DNA from: Girardinichthys multiradiatus
Lineage: Eukaryota > Chordata > Actinopteri > Cyprinodontiformes > Goodeidae
NCBI RefSeq assembly: GCF_021462225.1
Contig: NC_061795.1
Coordinates: 2,805,001-2,869,000, forward strand
Length of the DNA: 64,000 nt
Direction of reading: 5' to 3'
Shown here: in pieces, positions 42,601 through 54,600 of the stretch
Numbering within the stretch: the stretch's first letter is position 1
Layout: every line of letters begins with the position of its first letter
Position numbers and translations under genes: made by a program
The notes under the pieces: model-generated
What the model was told of the DNA's origin: nothing
Seen by the model: only the letters and a program-made list of their open reading frames with translations
Database searches by the model: none

Positions 42601-45600
42601 AGTTGGCTGAAATAACTTATCCTGACCGCAATCAAGAGTTTGAAATTTAAATATCATGAAACCTTAATATTTACTTTATTTTGAAAAACCAACACCGCCA
42701 GCTGCTTCCTGCCTGCGAAGCTGCTAATTGTTCGTAGAGTGAGGCGAAATAATTTCTCTGTTCCTGTTCTGTTCTGTTCCGACTCCGTTATGTTAATTAA
42801 TGGTTCCACATTCTCCGTGACTACTCCGAACTTCACCGTCGACGGACCCGCTCTCTGTCATTCTCCGTCAAATTACGGAACAACTCCAATTTTCATTCCA
42901 TTCCGGTCCATCTTGCTCCGGCTGGGTCAACCAATGTACCTCTCATACATGCTATCTTCGGGCTCCAAGGAACTTGGAGCGGACAAATGTTGCATTTGAA
43001 TGACTGTAATGTAGTTAATTTGTCATAAAGTGGGTTTTTGATGGGACAAAATGCAGGGAAGAACTCCTGAAGCTTGAGGTTTTCAGGTAAGATGAGTCTT
43101 TATTATCCATTGCAGGACACAGACAGGGTAGTAAACACGAGATCCCACAAACGGAACCAGCGGGGAGCAACGGAAACAAACGGGCTTAAATACAAAACTG
43201 AACAGCAGGGGGAACCAATGACAAACGTGACAAGACAATCAGGGGAAGACACAGAACAGGTCTGGGCTTGGGTGCAGGGAGACAGAAAACAAAGGACTAG
43301 ATCAGGTAATAGAACAAAAACACAAGCAGGCATGACATAGCCCCTCCCTTTAAGGGCGGATCCCAGACTCCCACAAAACATAAGCCGTCCCCGACAGACC
43401 CAGAGTTCAGGCGTCCGGCCCGGAGGCCGTCCCCGACAGACCCAGGGTTCAGGCGGCCGGCCCGGAGGCCGTCCCCGACAGACCCGGGGTTCAGGCGTCC
43501 GGCCCGGAAGCCGTCCCCGACAGACCCAGAGTTCAGGCGTCCGGCCCGGAGGCCGTCCCCGACAGACCCAGAGTACAGGCGGCCGGCCCGGAGGCCGTCC
43601 CCGACAGACCCAGAGTTCAGGCGGCCGGCCCGGAGGCCGTCCCCGACAGACCCAGGGTTCAGGCGGCCGGCCCGGAGGCCGTCCCCGACAGACCCAGAGT
43701 TCAGGCGGCTGGCCCGGAAGCCGTCCCCGACAGACCCAGGGTTCAGGCGGCCGGCCCGGAGGCCGTCCCCGACAGACCCAGAGTTCAGGCGGCTGGCCCG
43801 GAAGCCGTCCCCGACAGACCCAGAGTTCAGGCGTCCGGCCCGGAGGCCGTCCCCGACAGACCCAGGGTTCAGGCGTCCGGCCCGGAGGCCGTCCCCGACA
43901 GACCCGGGGTTCAGGCGTCCGGCCCGGAAGCCGTCCCCGACAGACCCAGGGTTCAGGCGTCCGGCCCGGAGGCCGTCCCCGACAGACCCGGGGTTCAGGC
44001 GTCCGGCCCGGAAGCCGTCCCCGACAGACCCAGGGTTCAGGCGGCCGGCCCGGAGGCCGTCCCCGACAGACCCAGAGTTCAGGCGGCCGGCCCGGAAGCC
44101 GTCCCCGACAGACCCAGGGTTCAGGCGGCCGGCCCGGAGGCCGTCCCCGACAGACCCGGGGTTCAGGCGTCCGGCCCGGAAGCCGTCCCCGACAGACCCA
44201 GAGTTAAGGCGGCCGGCGACGATGAACCGACAATCTAACGGCCGGCGGCGGGACCAGGAGAACCCACAGTGGAGCACAGAGGCGCAGTTCCGAGACCGCT
44301 GGAACCCAGGCGAATGATGCAGAGACTGCTAGGACCTTTGGCGAAGCCGTGGAGATCAGCGGCGGAGGTGCCGAGACACAGCAGGCGGAGAGGATGCGTC
44401 CTCGCACCCCTCAGGGACAGGAAGTGGAGATAGGTCCTCCACAAGCTCCTCCGGAACGGAACCAGGGATGAGGCAGTTCGCCCTCCAGGACAGGACCGGG
44501 AACAGGAGCAGGGAGTGGAGGCAGTCCATTCACGAGCTCCTCACGGACAGGAATGTGAGGGCGGCTCGCCTTGGGACCCCTCTGGAACAGAACCAGGAAC
44601 AAGATCGGGGTGTGGAGGCGGTTCATTCATGAACCCCTCCAGAACTGGACCAGGAACAGGATTATGAGTCGGGAGCAGTAGCGAGGGCTGATCAGGAGCG
44701 AAGCCATGAGCCGGAAAGCCACCTCTAGCTTTAGTGGAGAGGCGAGCAGAGAAGGGAGCAGGTGATCTCCTCATAGACACGGCTATTTCATCTAGGGCTC
44801 TTTGTCGCTCGGCCTCGATGGTGTGGTAGATCCGAGGATCAGGAAAAAAATCCTTTCTCACCTCGAGCCAGTCTTGAAGGTTGCCAGCTATTTCCAGCCT
44901 TCTCCATTCCTCCCACTTGGTCCCGTTCGCTGGTTCCTTCTGTCATAAAGTGGGTTTTTGATGGGACAAAATGCAGGGAAGAACTCCTGAAGCTTGGGGT
45001 TTTCAGGTAAGATGAGTCTTTATTATCCATTGCAGGACACAGACAGGGTAGTAAACACGAGATCCCACAAACGGAACCAGCGGGGAGCAACGGAAACAAA
45101 CGGGCTTAAATACAAAACTGAACAGCAGGGGGAACCAATGACAAACGTGACAAGACAATCAGGGGAAGACACAGAACAGGTCTGGGCTTGGGTGCAGGGA
45201 GACAGAAAACAAAGGACTAGATCAGGTAATAGAACAAAAACACAAGCAGGTATGACATAATTAATACAACTTTTATCTTAATGCGTAATACGCATACATA
45301 TACTTGCTGTAAGACAGCTGCAGCACCAATGCAGACTGATTTATGTGCTAATTAAACTGTATTCTACAGTATTAAAAGCATGCGAAAGCGATTTTTCCTA
45401 TGGCATCATGTCTTCCTCCACCACTAAATATAAAGGCAGATATTAACAGTGCGTGTTATTTTGCCTCATGAGCTGGATGTATAGTTACACCCACATTGTT
45501 TATGCCAGGATTACTGAGAAACTTCGGAATGGCTTTTCATAGACATTTTCTGCAGTCTGTAACATTTTCTTTCTGGTTCCTGGCCAAGACTAGTTGACCC

Positions 45601-48600
45601 GGATCCCAAACCCATCATTAACGGATGGGCTTGCTTGATAAGACAAGGGGAGACTTAAAGACAGAGGACCGGATGGAAGGCCTGAGTCATCCACCCCAGG
45701 ACGGGCTGTAAGGGTGTGGCTGCAGACTCTGTGAGCTGGTTTATGGTTGTGATTCAGAAACATCATGTTTGTTGCTTGATGCTCCATATGGAACTCTGAA
45801 GGAGTCAGTGCTTTGTCTCAAATTAATTCTTTTAATGCATTCCACATAAAGCATTTGTGGCACTTCAAATCTGAGATAAACATATCCTGATCTTTTTTAG
45901 GAGATGCACTAATGACTATGCATTAGTTACATTTTATATTTGTTAACTCAAAAACAAATACACAGAGACACAAACAGACATATATACAGGGGTTGGACAA
46001 TGAAACTGAAACACCTGGTTTTAGACCACAATAATTTATTAGTATGGTGTAGGACCTCCTTTTGCAGCCAATACAGCGTCAATTCGTCTTGGGAATAACA
46101 TACACAAGTCCTGCACAGTGGTCAGAGGGATTTTAAGCCATTCTTCTTGCAGGATAGTGGCCAGGTCACTATGTGATACTGGTGGAGGAAAACGTTTCTT
46201 GACTCGCTCCTCCAAAACACCCCAAAGTGGCTCAATAATATTTAGATCTGGTGACTGTGCAGGCCATGGGAGATGTTCAACTTCACTTTCATGTTCATCA
46301 AACCAATCTTTCACCAGTCTTGCTGTGTGTATTGGTGCATTGTCATCCTGATACACGGCACCGCCTTCAGGATACAATGTTTGAACCATTGGATGCACAA
46401 GGTCCTCAAGAATGGTTCGGTAGTCCTTGGCAGTGACGCGCCCATCTAGCACAAGTATTGGGCCAAGGGAATGCCATGATATGGCAGCCCAAACCATCAC
46501 TGATCCACCCCCATGCTTAACTCTGGGCATGCAACAGTCTGGGTGGTACGCTTCTTTGGGGCTTCTCCACACCGTAACTCTCCCGGATGTGTGGAAAACA
46601 GTAAAGATGGAGTCATCAGAGAACAATACATGTTTCACATTGTCCACAGCCCAAGATTTGTGCTCCTTGCACCATTGAAACCGACGTTTGGCATTGGCAT
46701 GAGTGACCAAAGGTTTGGCTATAGCAGCCCGGTCGTGTATATTGACCCTGTGGAGCTCCTGACGGACAGTTCTGGTGGAAACAGGAGAGTTGAGGTGCAC
46801 ATTTAATTCTGCCGTGATTTGGGCAGCCGTGGTTTTATGTTTTTTGGATACAATCCGGGTTAGCACCCGAACATCCCTTTCAGACAGCTTCCTCTTGTGT
46901 CCACAGTTAATCCTGTTGGATGTGGTTCGTCCTTCTTGGTGGTATGCTGACATTACCCTGGATACCGTGGCTCTTGATACATCACAAAGATTTGCTGTCT
47001 TGGTCACAGATGCGCCAGCAAGACGTGCACCAACAATTTGTCCTCTTTTGAACTCTGGTATGTCACCCATAATGTTGTGTGCATTTCAATATTTTGAGCA
47101 AAACTGTGCTCTTACCCTGCTAATTGAACCTTCATACTCTGCTCTTACTGGTGCAATGTGCAATCAATGAAGACTGCTTACCAGGCTGGTCCAATTTAAC
47201 CATGAAACCTCCCACACTAACATGACAGGTGTTTCAGTTTCATTGTCCAACCCCTGTATATCTGACAAGCAGACAAGCAAAACCATGCATTTCAGACTGC
47301 ATAAACATAATAGACTACAAAGAAAAGAAGATATTAACTTTTCAGTGGAATGGTCTCTGAGTTGAATATGGATGAGACATATAATACATCAAATTATACA
47401 GCAGCAGGCATTTTTTAGGATGAAGATTTAAAAAACAAAGAACCCCAAATTTCTCACTTTGATTCTGAATAACAAAAAACAGATAGGCCGAGACATGACA
47501 TGATGTCTGAAAACCACTGAATGTGGGGGAGCAGCAATGACATCAGTTTCAAAATAAGATCAGAACCAACATAAAGTCAAATGTCTAATTTGAAAGACTT
47601 TTCTTGTTTTCTTGACTTTTTCCCAGCTACAGCTCTCGTCGAAACTTTTCTGATGATGCCCTTCCAGGGCTGTGCTTTTGTTGGAGCTCACAGCTGCAAC
47701 CTTGATCTGACTCCTCTCAAAGGCAAACAGTTTTGAGCTTCAGATCCTCAACTTTATGTTCTGTAAAGAAGACACCTATACAGTTAAAGATTACTTTTGT
47801 GGCGAATCAGCAGTTGCATCTCGCAAAGGTCAAGTTCTGGGAATCCCACAGTTATCTTCATTGAGTGGTACAAACGGACAGTTTTTCCATGACAATGTGT
47901 AAACATTTTTATTACACACTGCAAAAGTAGCCATGGTTCTTTAATGTCTCTAAATATCCGATTCTTTATTATGACCCACAATGTTGCAGATTGCAACCCC
48001 AAGTATATCACATTATAGGCTAAAGATGCCCCCCACCAGCATCATTACCACAAGTCCTTTTTTTTCTTGCCAAATTCCTGGCAATCAAACCAAGCCAAAA
48101 GGGCACGCATTACCATGGCAACCAAATGGTCTGATCCCTTTTCATGCCCACCCACACACTCACGCATACGCACTCATGCACACACACATGGTACAGAAAC
48201 ACTGTTTTAGGCTGGGAAATTCTTTGGGCAAGGCTTTTGTGTAAAGCTTGGTAGGTGTGAGCATTTATATTCTTTTGTACCACAGGGAGCAGAATAAACC
48301 TGTGAGACAACCGAATCTACATACCCTTCATAGGAAAACGCTCTCCACACTGGTATGGGGATACTTTTTGGTCCGAATAACAGAAATGTTTAAAGCCCAT
48401 TCGAAACTGGAGATCTTCTAGAAACAACAAAAAACGGCCGTCTATTTCGGGTTGTCCTGACACTGCTTCCATTTAACTTTGTCTAACTGGGAGGAAAGTT
48501 AAACTGTGTCAAGGAAAACACATGCTACTATTGTTTCGGAAAAATATGTTGAATCTTCATTTAGCATCACTTTAGCTATACTCAGGTTTTTCCACTTAAT

Positions 48601-51600
48601 TTTGATGTGAACGTTGCATTGTTGAAACAAAATAGGTTTTACAGCATCATTGGTTGGAATCACAGCGACTGTGTAAATGCAGTTTTTCCTCAAATATTGA
48701 GGCTGTTGGTGCAAGACATAAGCAATGGCTAATGTCCAAAACATTCCCGGAGTGACCAGAGTTTCCCCCAACTGCATGCTGCGTAGTGTGCTGCCCCTCC
48801 CTCTTCCTTTGCTGAGCACTGCTGGTCAGATGGCTGAAAGAAAGCTGCTACACTTTGACCTTGTTTGCACCAGGCACTGCTCCTATTTACAGACTTGTTT
48901 AAAGTAAGTCATGTCCTCATATTACTTCTGTTTCAAGCATGCAGCATGAGTATGCTTCAGCATGCAGGTAAGTGAAACATCTGTAGAGCATAGCATGAGA
49001 TGAAGTAATACGCTTGTAAGCAACGACAAAGACACAAAGATGTTTGTTACACTGTTTTTGACACTATTGCCTGCAGAGGTAGGCAACTGACTTTAGACAG
49101 AATCAAACACTGAAATTTCAATAATTAGAAGGAAATGAGCCAAAGAATCTACAAGCAACATTCAGAAATGCCATCAAGTTCAGTCTAATGACCCCCTTTA
49201 AGTCCCCGTAAAACCTTTATCGGAACCTCCTCGTTTAAAGATAAAGACCGTGATTACTGAAATGAACTGTTTTCATTTCAGCTGCACACTCTTGCAGTTC
49301 AGAACTCACATAATGTCAAAGTTAATCAACCTGCGGATCAAAATGTATCCTTAAAAGATTAAAGCCAGAGGCACAGGCCTGACTTTGAACTCAGAGGAAC
49401 ACAGTTAATGCTTGTCATATGACTGGAGAAACTTTGCAATGATTAAGATCAAACTGTACGGAGAGATGACGAGCAGAGAGTAACCTTTAGTCCAGTAGGC
49501 TAATCCTTCCGGGTGCTTTGTAGCATCAAGCTGAAGAAATCTGAGCCAGAAATCCTTTAAAGATCACACGCATTCAAAGAAATATTCTGAGAACACTTTC
49601 ATTTGAAAGATTTATTAATTGAACACTTAAAGCCCTAAAGTGAGCTAATTATGCTTGAGGAAACTTTGGCCATTTTTGCAAGCATTTCACTTGAGAAGTT
49701 AATTTAGCCAGATTAGCAGGATTGTAGGGTAGCTTGGGTAAGCCATTTTCTCAGTTCTTCTAGGTTGCTCCCAGGAACCATTTTTACAGTTTTCTCTACT
49801 TCTTAGAACATCTGCTAAACATTTTCCTTTTTTAACTTTGAAGTAAGAGAAAGTCTCTTTACCTTCCCAGAAGACTGGATTCCCTTGATCATGGCAAGGC
49901 ACACCATGGACCAGGCAACCAGCAGGCACACTGTCATCTTCCAGTTGAGTCCCCCGCCCTCAGAGATGTTGTTGGTAATGTCCAGGGCCTCCCGGTACCA
50001 GTAGTAAGTGGTGGCCGAGCTCTTCTCACACTCTGGCACCACATCTATGGTTAAAACCAACAATAGTCAACTCAGAGACCATCTAGAGTGTCATTTTTGC
50101 AACAAGGGACAACTGTAAGAAAAGAACCCAGCAAGATATAGAGATGGTCCTTAATAGAGGTAGGCTAAAGTCTTGATGTAGACATCTGAGCTGCACAACA
50201 ATTCGCTTTGTGTTACAATTCAAGCACCTCTACTTCATCAGTACAAAGGACATCGTGTCAGTAGTCTTGTGCTTCATTTAGAGGTAACTTAGCAAACCCA
50301 GCTTCTTGTTTTTCTGTTGAACTGGTAACCAGCTTGTCAGTCAAAACAATAACACGATGGTTTATGTCTCTATTTATAGCATGAATACGGCAAACCTTCA
50401 TTATAAGAGCCTTAACCATGTATAAAGCACTTCTAATAGCATAAAGCTAATTAAAATCCTCTCTGCTACTAAAAACACAGCTAAGACACAGCTGTCTGAA
50501 TGCTGGGTGCATTGTGTGTTCAGGCTGTGATTTATCCCTGAAAGATATGATTTAATTCATTCTGAGTGTGTTGTGAGAGAGCGATGAAGCAATGAATATT
50601 ATTACAACTAACACTGTTACCAATAATAATGGTAATACTGGTGCTGAGGTTAATCTGACTGTAAGCTGTAATCATCGTGACACAAAACTTTCAATCAAGC
50701 AAGAATGAGATTTGGCTGAGTGTTGTTTTGGTTTGAAATGAAAGTAAATAGTTTTGAGTTAGACAAAACTCTGAAACACAATGTGTATTTCGCGTCTTAA
50801 GAATGGCAGCATGCTTCTTGTCAACTGTGCTTGACAAAAGTTGGAAAGATTGTGCTAACTCATTAGAATATTTAGTACTTTTTAATCTTTTTTGTTTTAG
50901 AGAAACGTGATAAAGCCTTGATTGTAATTTTACAATAAAAAAGTTGTGATATAATATTTTTGTCATATCGCCCACCCCTATGGAAGCAAATAGAAACTGT
51001 TTAAGGTTGTTTGAGGGCTGGTGATGTAGGGTTTAAGCGCGCGACCATATATATATAGAGGCTATAGTCCTCGATGCGACCGTTCCCGGTTTGAATCCCG
51101 GAGCCGGCAACCTTTGCTGAATGTCTCCCCCTCTTTCCTGTCTGCCTACTGTTGAAAAATGAAAAATAAAGGCCTCTAGTGCTGAAAAAAATATCTAATA
51201 AAATTGCTTAAGACCTCAGCACTTACTGTTTACAACTACGTTAACTGGTTTAAGGTATCAGTTCTGAAACTTTGTTTCTTACTGTGCAAACAGAAACGGA
51301 TCCTTCTAGAATTCTAGTTCTTGACAGCAACAGAACTGGTCACCAAATGTTACCCCTCCTGAATAGTTTCTGTCTCTTACATGTACTGGTCTTGTTCTTG
51401 ACAAGTGGACATTCATGCCACGGCAGAGGCTGCTGGAAGGACTGGGAGAAGTAAAAGAGACTCCAGCTGATGATGACATTGTAGTAGAGAGCCACAAAGA
51501 AGCACACCTGTAAAAAAGAGAATATGTTAAACTTTAGATACCTAAAACAAAAAAAACGTATCCGGTATCAAGGTTAACCAAAGTTTTGAAAAGTTACCAT

Positions 51601-54600
51601 TTTAAAACCACTACAATCTTCTGTCATACTGCCACTACGATTTAAAGTCCGTTTAATGAGATGCCCGAGTAATTGTCAAATTTTTCCATTCCATACTTGG
51701 AGCATTAAGAAATTTATCAATGCCCTTCCCCCCCCTGTTTCTGTGCACTCCAGCCCAGCTGGCTGAACAAAGGCTACTACACCTTCCCTCTCAGAAGAAA
51801 GACAGATTTGGTTGTTTGGAAATATTTCAGGTCATGACAACCATGTACAGTCATGTTGTAGAAACAAAGGGAGTGCCACCCATCACACTACTAAAGTAAC
51901 ACTGTCTTGTAACAAGAGTTGGTAAGCTAAGAGTCTGATGGACTATAAACCTCTGGCCAGCTAACATCAGGCCGTTAGACTCTAACTGTTTCTCTAAAAA
52001 GAGCTAATAGGTATAATATTGTGCATGATAAACAATTAATACAAAACTTAGCAGATTTGTTGTTTTTTTTTTACAGTAACTTAAATAGTTGTTATTTTAG
52101 CAGCAGTAGGAATAATTCTACTTTAATAAGGTTAGACATTTTTCTTAACTGCTTGTGTAAATACTGTTAACATTTCTACTAAAGATTGTCATACCATGAA
52201 AATCTTAGAATTGCCCGTGCCTACTTAAAATTAATGACTTTACATAAGCCATAATATAGAGAATTTATTATGTTCACCAAGAGATTTACAGGTTTATTGT
52301 CAATTTGGATTCTCCTTCTGTTTGTATTAATTTATAGATTAAACCACTGAAATTAACTGATTTTTGTATAAAAACATTTTCACAAATATTTAATATTTGT
52401 TTACAGAGATTTATTTAGAAGAAAATTATGTAATATTCTGACATGAAATGTTTTATGCTACTTGACATCTTATAGTCGCTTAGACGTCCTGCGTTGCAGG
52501 ATCTAAGGATCCTTTTTTTGTGAACTTTTGCTTTGTATATGCAGAACAGAAAAGTACCAGATCTCTGACTCACCACACAGCTGGCAAAGCCGATGCCCCC
52601 CAGCCGAGGGCTGATGTAGTTCCACACGCCAATGCTGCCCCTGCGGATACGCTGGCCCACTGCAAGCTCCAGGAAGAACAGCGGGATGCCGATCAATATA
52701 AGCAGGATCAGATAGGGCACCAGGTACGCTCCTGCCAATCAAAAAAATACACCCAACATGTTAGATGAAGCACATGCAAGGAAAGGAAACTGTTACATCA
52801 GATAACCGTGGCATCAGCAAGTGTCATTTCCTGAAACCAACAAAGCATGTGGAACAAAGTACACACATTGCTCTTTATGCATATCTGCTGCATTATTTCC
52901 ACCTTATCCCCCTTATTATGTGTGGTACAATCAAACTGGAAACTAGAAAAGACACTGAAGTCTTAAATTACCCAAACTACACCTGCATTACGTTGTGGCA
53001 CATCATAACTACTGCATTATAGTCGAAACAGTAGAACAGTCTCTAATTGTGTGGTAATGTAAGATGCAAAGAATCACATCTGTGTTCAGCGGCATCAGAT
53101 ATTAAAATAATGAGTCTTTATTTCCCTGTCAAATCAGGGGAAACTTGATAAACACTGTGGTAAAGTTTCTTCACTGTACATCTGAAAATGTTGAAGAAAC
53201 CACTACATCATCTGCTTTTATACTGGGGTTACAGTGCTGTGAAAAGGTAAGAATTTCTTCTTCCCAGACTCAAATGTTTTACATCTTTTTTAGACTTAAA
53301 AAAAAAAGAAATGTTTTTAGATTATGAAACAAATGTTAATGTAAGAAAAAGATCAATTTGAAAAGCTGAGCTCAATTTTATTTGCTATGCCCAGGCCTGA
53401 TCACTGTGCTACCTGTCAAATCACTTACTGTACTGTACTTCTTGAGGAAGCTTAGGTCCTTTGGTGTTTCCAGCAAGAGGCTGCATATCTTCTATAAGTC
53501 TGTTGTGGAGAGTGTGATCTCTTCTGCCATCATCTGCTGGGGAAGCAGCATCAGAACCAGGGACTTAAAAAAGCTCAACAAGTTGATAAAGAAGTCTGGT
53601 TCTGTTCTGGGGACTCCTCTGGAACCTCTGGAGATCATTGTGGAAAGATGAATTCTTCATAAAATGAAGAACATCATGGAGAACCCTGAGCATCCTCTTC
53701 ATCAGACTGTCCTACAACAACAGAGTGTCTTCAATCAGAGGCTTCTTCAGATCTGCTGGAAGACGGACGCTACAGGAGATCCTTCCTGCCCACAGCCATC
53801 AGCATCTACAACGGTTCTTTGAAGAAACCTTCATAATGAGCTACAACAACATTTAATTTCCCTTTGGGATTAATAAAGTATTTTTGAATTGAATTGAAGT
53901 AGAACCTTTCTTACAACATTAGGTAGGCGAAAAGACCTCGAAAAGCAACACACCATGCCCTGAACTAAAGCGGTTTGAGAGCAGATGAGAAAAGAGGTCA
54001 TTGACATCTATTACTCTGGAAAGTTTTACAAAGCCATTTCCAATGCCTCCTGCATGAAACTGGGTAAAATGGCATCCATGGGAGAGTTCCGAGGCTAAAA
54101 AGAACTCCTGACCAGATAAAGAAACACAAAGGCCCGTCTCACATTTGCCAAAAAACACATTCAGGATCCCCAAGACTTTTACGGTAAATACAAAATATTC
54201 TGTGGACTAAAAAAGCCAAAGGAGGTGGGGCATCCAGCAAAGGTTTGATATGGGCCATTCTTCTTCATGCCCAGGGCAGCATGCCATAAGGGCAGCATTG
54301 TTGCACCATGAACAAGATTTTTATTGTTCATTTGAATGTTCAGTCAATGGTAAGTGGGCACACAATGTGTTGTACACAGTTTATGCACTGCAAGAAAATC
54401 TGGTTGTAATGGCTAGTGGTGCTGAAGTTGGCATCTGATTAGCAGCTGCCAATTCTCTTAAATTAAAAGGGTAGTTCACCTTTTTAAAGAAACTAGACTG
54501 GATTTATTCAAAACCAGAATTACTATGGCCCTGTTTACACTACGATCCATTTAAAGCAGGATTGTTTTTCTGTTTCTGCTTTATCTACCTGACGATGTTT

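Larger units (their letters stand above)
43021..45257 (-). mobile_element. Complete non-autonomous LTR element, 2237 bp, flanked by 5-bp duplication
   Basis: Two 317-bp direct repeats (43021-43337 and 44941-45257) differ at two positions only. Each begins TGTCAT and ends ATGACA, and the element is flanked by TAATT on both sides (43016-43020 and 45258-45262). On the minus strand a TATTTAAG box (plus 45105-45112) precedes an AATAAA (plus 45019-45024) within the LTR. A purine run (aaagggaggggcta) lies just before the 3' LTR. The internal 1.6 kb has no gag, protease, RT or integrase, only a proline-rich coding stretch and a 42-bp tandem array. It must be mobilised in trans. Lies in the intron 41954-49862 of slc6a15, in the same orientation. 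Confidence 0.93.

Noticed and set aside
43384..44217. Regular 42-bp repeats resembling a CRISPR array
   Set aside because: Units are directly adjacent with no spacers and the context is a vertebrate intron; it is a minisatellite inside an LTR element.
46118..47170. Several plus-strand open frames of 61-131 aa
   Set aside because: They are antisense shadows of the intact minus-strand transposase and its inverted repeats.
51014..51130. Possible tRNA gene (B box ggtttgaatcccgg)
   Set aside because: The clover-leaf is broken by a TA run and followed by a SINE body and A/T tail; treated as a tRNA-derived SINE.
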